Assembly: GCA_024195265.1 (NCBI GenBank)
Contig: JAJLRJ010000010.1
Coordinates: 22,711,227-22,775,226 of the forward strand
Source of the DNA: Dendrophyllia cribrosa
Lineage: Eukaryota; Cnidaria; Anthozoa; Scleractinia; Dendrophylliidae
Reading direction: 5' to 3'
Length of the DNA stretch: 64,000 nt
The notes under the pieces are model-generated. The model was not told where the DNA came from, ran no database searches, and saw nothing but the letters and a program-made list of their open reading frames with translations. The position numbers and the translations under genes are program-made. Positions 49,201 through 58,200 of the stretch are shown one piece after another; positions within the stretch are counted from its first letter, which is position 1; each line of letters begins with the position of its first letter.

Positions 49201-52200
49201 TGCTAATTTTTAAAATGGAAGAAATCATGTTTCTTCTAACGGCCGAAATATTCTTATTTCAACTGCTAATCCAAAGTAAATAATAGTAGTGTGAAGAACA
49301 AGAGCGTGTTTATGTTGTGGCCACATTTTATTTATGTATGACATCGCGCTTTTATGTACGAGCGAGATGAAAATGTGTAATTTTTCGCCAGTTTCACAAC
49401 TGAAAGGCCGCCGATTTGCCGTTTTTTAAACTTTGCCCGTTTTCGAAAAAAATAAAACGCCGTTACAATTTTTAATGTTATTTTTGAAAATACTTCACTA
49501 TAGAGATTATTTGGGCAAAATATGAAGAAATCCGAAATTTTGTGACTGACGCCCGATTTTCGAAAATTTCAGACATTGGCTCTTAATTACTTTTTGATTT
49601 AACTTTAGAGATATTATGGACTTTACAAAAATGAAACAACTACCAGGATTAATGGTGGCAATCGACTTTGAAAAGGCTTTCGATTCAATAAGTTTACAGT
49701 TTTTGTTAGACAAAGAAGTATTTTTGAAACAAACGGCATGCCATACGTACTTGGGGTAGACCTATTCTAAAGCTGGACTAAAATGCTTTTAGCAACGAGC
49801 AGGATTTGTGTTAGGCCTGTCATCTTTTATAACAACCTAAAAGATCGCAAAAAGCCGCAATCTCTGTCTACGTCTGCCATTGTTGTTTGCGTGGCTTCAC
49901 TTTGGGAAACCGGTTTATCATGCGTCCGTGGCGAAATGTTTTTGTCTAACCAATCAAAGTTGCTGTTACATCATTAACTATCGGCAGCGTCTGGAAACGA
50001 GTAGGAGTAGCCAATCAGCGACCTAATACGTACAGATTCTGTATTGGATTCTCGCATGGAAACGAGGTTGTGTATTCAAGTGACCAGAAAAACATAATTA
50101 AGAATCGCTTGGCATTTCTGAACAAAGATCGAATACTCTGGTGAGGTTTCAATAAAGCCTGGTTTCCATATAATCGCAAGGATCGCAGCGATCGCAGAAA
50201 AAAAGTGTTGTGCGACCCTTGCGATCATATGGAAACCAAAAACTTTGCGATCGTTACGATCCTTGCGATCGCGATCGCAGAGATAGAAAAATTTCTATCT
50301 CTGCGATCCTTGCGATCGAGAGGTTTTTATATGAAAACCACTCTTGCGATCCCTGCGATCCAAAATGCCCCAGAAAGCATTGCACACCAAAGCCTTGTAT
50401 CCCATAATGCACTTAAACTTTATCGGATCCAGGCCTACTTGACGTTTCCTTGCTATCGCTGCGATCATATGGAAACCTGAGGTCTTAGCGATCGCAAGGA
50501 TCGCAAAAATCGCAGCGATCGTCGATCGTAACGATCGCTGCGATCGTTGCGATTATATGGAAACCAGGCTTAATAATTTTTGTGGAGATATTCCCGTGAG
50601 AGTTGACTTGGCGAGTCAGCACGAAGTGTCAAAACCATCAAGATTTTATAGTGTGCCCAAACTCGACAATTTCTTTAACTTCGAAGCCGAGATAATATTT
50701 GAAATCACTTTGTTTCTCTCCTCCTAAATTATCACTTCTGTCGTTAACTTTGATTAAATTTATAAGTTTCATTCCAAATTTATTATAATAACGGCGGGAA
50801 TACTTCCAGCAAAACTTTCAATTCGAAAAGTTGTTTTGACCCCGGGTCCGGACCGGGCAAAACAAACTGAAAGATTCATGGCTTCGAAAGGCCATTTTGC
50901 GCCTACATTTGCATTCACTTCAAAAGTATCGGAAACACAGACCAGCAAGTTACAAGATTTAGCTAAAACCAATAACAACCATCGGGAAACTCAGATATAC
51001 GGCCTTTTTGCAACGGTAAGTACAAAGAAGGCATCGATTTGTATTTTTCAGTACTCTAGTCTTTTAACACAGTGGACACGCAATTTTAATAAGTTGCGTG
51101 CGATGCTGTGTCTTCTTGTTTTATACTATCCCAATACTCCTTATCATCAACCCGTGAAATATTAAACGTGCATGCAGATTCCCAAGACATTTGTTTTCCA
51201 ATATGCCTAACACAACGACGCCCAAGCGTCTCGTTCCACAGAGATCCAGCAACTACGTTGGCCCGGAGAAGAACCTTTGTCCATGTTCAACTGATTTCCA
51301 GCGTACTTCTAGACATTACCAAGTCAAATGGACAGAATAAACCGCTTGAAAACCAGCCGAAAGCGTCGTCGAAGCGAAACTCGTACATAAATGCATGCTC
51401 GAGTCGGCTTGTCATCACTTTGCTTTGATTGGATGCCGAGGCTCTCCTAAGACTGCCGACGATTTCCGTAGTAGATTCATGGTTCTCAAACAATTCATTG
51501 TTACTTTCGGTAAACTGATACAGACTGAAAGACAGACGTCAAAATTCTCGATTCTACACGATTAGTAAACTGCCTGCCGGCAGCAAAAGTATAAATGAAG
51601 TGTGGAAAGGTCTTTGCTCGACTTTTGTCTTGGCATAAAACTTGTAAACTTGATCTTTTCCGGATGGCTTGTTTCTTAAAGCTGAATTACAGTCCGCACT
51701 GCGCAATCTCGGGGATTGTTTTCATTTTTTGTTTTGAATTTGTTGATATGTTACACTTTGGTAACATGGAGTAAATGGGAGTAAACCGTCAGTCCGCCAT
51801 TACGGCCGTTGTGTTTACGGTCTTTACGAATGCTCGATGAGCTGAAACGTCGGTTTGGGAAAACTTTGGGGTTCTTTTACTTGTTATTATTGTTTGGCAA
51901 GGACATCTTACGTTAATAATGAAGGAAAAGGTAAGTTTGTCCCGTAATTTTCATTTTCGCTACTAAACGTTTGTAATAGACCATAAGACCGATTAGAGAG
52001 CTTTAGTTTAATCCAGCATGAGCTTACAATATGGCTGACTCACATGGTTCCAAAGACCACAAACCTAAGGCCTGATGGGTAATGTACCATCATGCCTTGC
52101 GAGACAAGATGGCTTACACGCTTTTCTCTTAAAACAACAAAAAAAAAACATGTAGTCTCTACGAATACAATCATGATAAAGTCAATAATCTGATTAAGTC

Positions 52201-55200
52201 CAGGACCCCATTCTCAAGGATTTCAATACTTATAGTTCATTCTCGAAACTTATAATCACCGTAAATTCATAATTAAAATAAAATTAATAATCTGATAAAG
52301 TCCATGACCCAATCGCAGGGGTCTCTTAGTTTCTTCAGTCAGTAAACTATAAAGAGATGACTCCCGTGGAACTGTGCCAGTCTACAGTAAAGGGTACTGT
52401 TCACCTGTAAGAAAACAATTCAGCTTAAGTAACGAGCAGGACGTCGAATTACTCGGCCACTCCGGGTGACAGTTTGACTGGCGGGTGAACTGGATGGTGT
52501 TGGAATGAGAGGGGAAATTGGTGAGGAGAGTGTAGGTAGCTGCTGAGTGGGGCATGGTGACGAATAAGGCATAAGTGTTGGGGTTTCACATGCCTGAGGT
52601 GGTGTTGCTGGAGCTCCAGACGAAGGTGCAGGCATTGACGATGAGCTGGCTGCTGGTCTTGGTTGGACATGAAGGGGTGGGACACTGGCCGTTAGTGTAT
52701 TTGGACGAAGTTTGTCTGGGAGAGTTGGTGCAGCTTTTGGATCAAGTGAGGTGACACTGGTGCGAGAAGGAGCAGGCTGTATCTGAACTCGATTTCGTCT
52801 AATTTGTCTGGTTCCGGTCTGGATTATGTAGGAACGTGAGCCAGCAGAACCAACTATTTCTCCAGGGATCCAGGCTTTAGCTGATGAAGTTGGTGGCGGC
52901 TTGGCATAGACATAGCTTCCAGGTGGCAGATTAGGAAGCGGTGGTCCTGCACGCTTGTCATACGCTCTTTTTTGTTGAGATTTGCGGTGAATGTGTTCGG
53001 TCACCACAGTGTCACGTGGGGGAGTGCTGGGCTCCAAAGAGGTGGGAGGCTGTGAGAGATCACTGGAAGTGTACGTCCAAACAACCGTTGAGCTGGGGAG
53101 AAGGTGTGTCCAGCGGGTGGGGTGTTGCGTACAGATAGTAGTGCTAAGTCCACATCTTCGGCAGTGAGGAGAATGTGCTTAGCAGATTTGACTGCTACTC
53201 CTGCTCTGCCATTGGATTGAGACCAATAAGGAGAAGAGGTAATGTGTTGGAACTTGTACTTCTTGGAAAACACTTTGAATGCATCAGAGGTGAATTGAGT
53301 TCCGTTGTCCGTTATGAGTGTATGGGGAACTCCATGTCGACTGAAGTGTTGCTTGGTGGCTTGGATCACGGCTGAGAATTGGATATTGGGAAGCAGATCA
53401 AGTTCATAATAGTCACTGTAATGATCGACTGTAACTAAGTAGGCCCTGCCAGTGAGTTCAAACAGGTCTTGAGATACCAGTTGCCAAGGTAGACTTGGCA
53501 CTGGGTAAGGCTGCAGTGGTTCTCGGGGATGTTGGTGAGTGTACTGAGCACAAGTACTAGTGACGCAACCTCTGCACATGTCTGTGATCTGGCTGTTGAG
53601 GCCTGGCCAGAACACACAGTTACGAGCATGGCGGAGAGTGAATTCTGAGCCGCGGTGAGCTGCATGAAGTTTGTGAAGCATGATTGGACGGAGAGAAGAG
53701 GGGATAATGACACGATCCTGTTTGAACAGAAGTTCTTCATGTACAGTGAGTTCATGGCGGACAGGCCAATATGGGTGTGCAAGGACAGGTGTCGCAGTTT
53801 TGTCACAAGGCCACCCTGACTCAACAAGAGAGCGTAGTACTATCTGTTCCGGATCGGTGCTTGATGTGGTTCTAATCTCCTGAAGGGTGGCATCTTGAAA
53901 ACCAGAGAGTTCTGGATTTTCGGTTTCAAACTCTACACGGTAAACTAGCTCATCGTGGACTTGTTTGTGTGATGTCTGGGACACAGGCGCACGAGAAAGA
54001 GTGTCGGCAATGTGAAGTGATGACCCCTTGTGATACTCTACGCGAAACGAGTAGCGCTGAAGGGCGAGCATCATGCTTTGTAGACGGCGAGGAGCAGAGG
54101 CCAGAGGCCGTTTGAAAATGGTTTCAAGAGGTTTATGGTCGCTGTGGACAGTCACATCCGCCTTACCAAAGAGGAGTTGGTCAAACTTATGAAATACATG
54201 TACAATGGCGAGTGTTTCCTTTTCAATTTGGGCATAGCGCTGTTCAGTCGGGGTGAGCGAGCTAGAACTGTAGGCAACTGGCTGCCACTGTAGGTTAGCT
54301 GAGTCGCTGGGGGCAGTGGCAGGCTGAAGCAGTGTTGCGCCAAGACCATATTCTGAGGCATCGACTTGGAGTACAACTGGGGCATGTACGTCAAAGTAAC
54401 GAAGGCATGGAGCCTTGGAAACTAGTTCCTTTGCCCGGGCGAGGGCTTCAGAGTGTTGGTCGGCCCAAAGGAACTCCTAGTTGACATGGGTGAGGTCACG
54501 GAGAGGACGGACTGCTTCGCTGAGATGAGATGAGAACAGAACTTGGACAGGTAAGTGATCATTCCCAAGAAGGGTCGTGTGGCTGCCTTGTCTTGGGGTT
54601 GGGGCATGTCAAGGACAGCGGTGACGATTTCGGCACTAGGTCTGAGTCCCTCTGGGGTGAGGACATGTCCCATAAATGGTGCAGTAGACGTTTTGAACTT
54701 AATTTTATCTGGGTTCAGTTTAAGCTTGTGCTGAGAGAGACGATTTAAGAGTTCTATGACTGTCAGGTCGTGGTCGATTTTGGCCTCAGTTAAGGATTTA
54801 CCACGACCAACGACAATAATGTCATCAGCTATGTTTACAACACCATCCATTCCACAAAGAATGTCATGAAGACGACGCTGAAACTCCTCAGGAGCTGAAC
54901 TAATCCCAAAGGGGAGTCTAGTCCAGCGGTAACGCCCCCAGGGAGTGTGCATAGTAGTTAGTAAGGACGACTCCTCTGTTAGTTTGATTGTCTGGAAAGC
55001 ATCCTTGATATCAAAAGTCGAGAAAACCTTTGCCTGGTTAAAACGGTGAATGTTTTCTTCTAGGGTTGGGATGGGATACACCGGTCTGATAATGGCCTTG
55101 TTGATTGTTTGAGAGGGATCTAAGCAGATGCGGACTTTAGCAGGTTTTGTGGAAGAAGCTGGACGCTCACGCACTACCATGTTGGAAATCCAGGGTGTGG

Positions 55201-58200
55201 GTGCGTTCACACGAACCAATTGACCTGTGTCAACAAGTTTGTCTAATGCCTCCTTGATGATAGGGAGTTTAGGGGCAGCGTAGCGGTGAGGGGCAGCTTG
55301 GATAGGTTTGATTTCCGGATTGAGAGTTAAAGAGAAGGGCTCATCCAGTTCACCCAGACCCTCAAATAAGTGGGGATAAGCAAATTTTATGGACTCAATT
55401 GTTAACTCACCAGGTGGTGTTTGAGGTGATGCTGAGGCAGTTTGGCAGTCTGCTTCCTCTAGATGGTGTTTTGTTATGGCTGATTCCGTTTGTAGCCCAG
55501 CCTCGAAGTCACGCGCTTTAGAGATCACTTGGGCGAAAGTGAGTGTCGCCAAATTCTCCCGTGCAATGATATCGCTGCGAAAAGAATTGAATGTGTCGTT
55601 GAGGCCTATGACAAAAATGTCCCTTTGTAGACGATCGTCCACCGCAGTCGGAAAGTTGCATTTCTGATATTCTAACCTGACTACTGTATGCCACTGTTGA
55701 ATAGTCATGCCAGGTTCTTGTTTAAGGATACGGAGGAAATTGTGAGTGCTCTGCATGACCAGCTCTTCGCCAAGATAATGCTGCGAGAGCTGAGCGAGCC
55801 ATTTCGCTGGATGTAGTTTGTCTTCGTCCGCAACTTGAGCGTCAATGGTGGTAGTGAGAACGTTCCACTCAGCAGGAGGAAAAGCCCGTCGAAGAGCGGC
55901 CATAACTTTGGGTCGTTTAGCTAGAATCCAATAGTCATCGCTGTCGACGGGTTTGGTAGGATTGATGTAATCCTCCATGATGCAATAGTCGCGAAAGTTC
56001 GCCATGAAGAACTTGAACGCACGGCGGCGATCTTCGGAGTCGGCGTCGAAAATAGGCCGATCCTTTCCCATAGTGGTGAGTTATGAGTAAAATAATCGAC
56101 GAACGCGAAGACAAGCTTGTAGATTCACGAAAGTGTGGGTTACGATACTTCTGACACCATGTAATAGACCATAAGACCGATTAGAGAGCTTTAGGGTGCG
56201 TTTTTTTGGGAAAATCCAAAAACGGATCATGAATCCATAAAATCCACACTCAGGGTGGATTCTTCGGATCAAATCCAAATCCGGATTTTTAGATTCGTGA
56301 TCTGAGCGTTTTTTTGGGAATGGATTCGAAAAAAGTACATCTGACAAACGGTCTTTCGTGCAAATTTACTCGTTCCGGTCGCTGTTTTGTTTCTTTCACG
56401 ATTTCATATCATGGGCAATTCAGGTAAGATTTTATTGCTTATAGTTTGAAAACTATTTGTCGAGCAGGCTGATAAACACAAGCGAGTCAAAATAGCTTCA
56501 TTTGCATACCAACGGGTTTTTTTACGTTAAATGATCCGTTTTAGGATTTTTCGTTTTTTTGGTCATGAAAAATCCATATGATCCGAGATCACAAATCCAA
56601 TTTCGGATTCTCCCAAAAAAACGCAGCCTTAGTTTAATCCAGCATGAGATTACAATATGGCTGACTCACATGGTTCCAAAGACCACAAACCTAAGGCCTG
56701 ATGGGTAATGTACCATCATGCCTTGCGAGACAAGATGGCTTACACGTTCCTTGTTTGTGAGTCTCACAAACATTGCCGAGCTGAGATTGCGCAGTACGGA
56801 CTGTGATTCATCTTAAACGGATTGCATGTTTCGATTCAAATCGGAAAAGTGTCTGAGAAAAAGAAAAACCAGCCTCTGCGAAGTCTTTTTGTGTTTGTAG
56901 ACTTATCTTTGATTACTTTACCAAAGAAAAGGTGCTAGATTTAAATTCAGGCTAAATTACCACAAACGTAGCAGATGTTCACTCCGTCGAGACAAAGGGA
57001 AAATGAGCCACTCCACAAAGTAACCCATGGGGCATTGCAACTCGTGACGCACATGATCTGCCCGCTCGAGATTGGTGATTGTACCCGTGTGACAACTGCC
57101 GCGTATGCGTAATTGCCGATCTTGTCGTGTCAAAATGTTAACACTTTCGCTTCCGCTCTGTAATTGTTTTTTTTCATTTTTTCATGTTGACTTCGCTCTA
57201 TCCAAAGTGCATTTTACGCGATTTTGAAAAAATTCTGTCAACAGAGAAAAAAATTACCAAATCTCTGATAAATTCTAAAAGAAGTTTTTTTTTTTTCAAT
57301 TTCTGATAGATTTTTTATTTAAATTGGTACTCAGGTAGAACACAGGGATCAAAAGCCGTATGCAAAATGTAAACAGAATTCACCATGGAATTTTAAATAA
57401 AATTGAAGATATGTTTGTTTCTGTTGCCGAATGATGCTACCGCGCGGCATGGCAACGCCAACCTCCATACAACTATGTATATTATCTATGTATATTTATA
57501 TTATTATGTAATATTATCTTCATTTCAAGGTAAAACGTGATGACGACCCGCAAAGCATAACGCTGATTGTTTTGCCTTCAAATGTACTAAATACTGAGGG
57601 AAACAAAAAAAAATTTTCTTTAAAGAAAATTTACTATGTTTTGAGTCCCTACTTAAATAAAAGCCCAATGATGCTACCGCGCCGTATCCCAACGCCAACC
57701 TCGATACATCTATGGGAAATTGATACCATAATATTATCTTGATTTTAGGGTAAAATGTGATGATGATCCGCAAAGTATAACTCCTATTGTTTTCCCTTCA
57801 AATGTGCTAAATAGGGAAACCAAACAACTATTTCGAGCCACCTTAAGAGACAAAATATAATATTTCATACCGTTCCCTTCTACATTCAAACATCTAGTGT
57901 CAGATGTAATATAGACTGCTAGCAGTCCCTCTCTGGACAGTCGAGCGGGAGGGCAAATACGCGATCGGCGATCGACCGAGCGAAAGCACTAATATCGCCG
58001 AGCTTGTTCTTATCTCCTGTTAACTTTCAGGAGAATATTGTGGGCTCCACTGCATTCTTCTCGTGATTAGCTCACCCGCTCGAGACTTGTGATTTCAGAT
58101 AAATCCCTTGAAGTTATTGAGCTGTACTTTCCCGTGTTTCTAATTATTCCGCAAGATGCAATTGATGATTCTTTTCGGTTATGAGTTTTGTCACTACTGG

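Larger units (their letters stand above)
44496..49582. mobile_element. TTAA-flanked 5.1-kb element with 1.07-kb inverted repeats
   Basis: Left arm about 44496-45565 and right arm about 48515-49582 are near-identical inverse copies. TTAA at 44492-44495 and 49583-49586, ends GAGCCAATGTC and inverse. Frames shared by the arms (44795-44998 minus with 49053-49283 plus; 45319-45560 plus with 48520-48759 minus) stay open in both but show no known domain. The interior carries remnants of a C2H2-type protein, a nested MITE, a poly(G)/poly(C)-ended element and a (GAAT)n array. It splits the LINE RT. Confidence 0.85.
37266..49735 (+). pseudogene. L1-like LINE (ORF1 and ORF2), dissected by later insertions
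   Basis: Pieces in order: ORF1 coiled-coil (37395-37551, one in-frame stop), then ORF1 RNA-binding part (40672-41115; motifs RRENLMFTGN and FEFQRVHRMGKTKDKGSRPI), whose reading continues at about 42433 (NGKLIPPN). Next come the ORF2 linker before RT (42590-42780; RSRANWHEKGEKNSRYFLNL), RT start (44030-44253; LNDERQKLCEGKLT, FPDGKSPGNN) and RT core (49600-49735; GLMVAIDFEKAFDSISLQFL). Separated by a 3.1-kb TTAA element, a foldback, a deleted or rearranged stretch, and a 5.1-kb TTAA element. Removing the first two insertions with one target copy restores the frame. Dead element. Confidence 0.8.
51972..56744 (-). mobile_element. Ty3/gypsy-type LTR retrotransposon, internally deleted
   Basis: Direct LTRs of about 147 bp (51972-52118; 56160-56744 including a 436-bp MITE) start TG and end CA. 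CGTT is duplicated at 51968-51971 and 56745-56748. A primer-binding site follows the 5' LTR and a purine tract precedes the 3' LTR. Gene order gag, RT, RNase H, integrase on the minus strand. Protease and zinc knuckle appear deleted; frameshifts and a stop kill pol. Confidence 0.9.
51680..56812. mobile_element. TTAA-flanked MITE split by the gypsy element
   Basis: Left end AGCTGAATTACAGTCCG, right end inverse of GATGAATCACAGTCCG, TTAA at 51676-51679 and 56813-56816. Without the retrotransposon it is about 360 bp. The flanks resemble 63110-63250, where a related uninterrupted site reads through. Confidence 0.7.
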
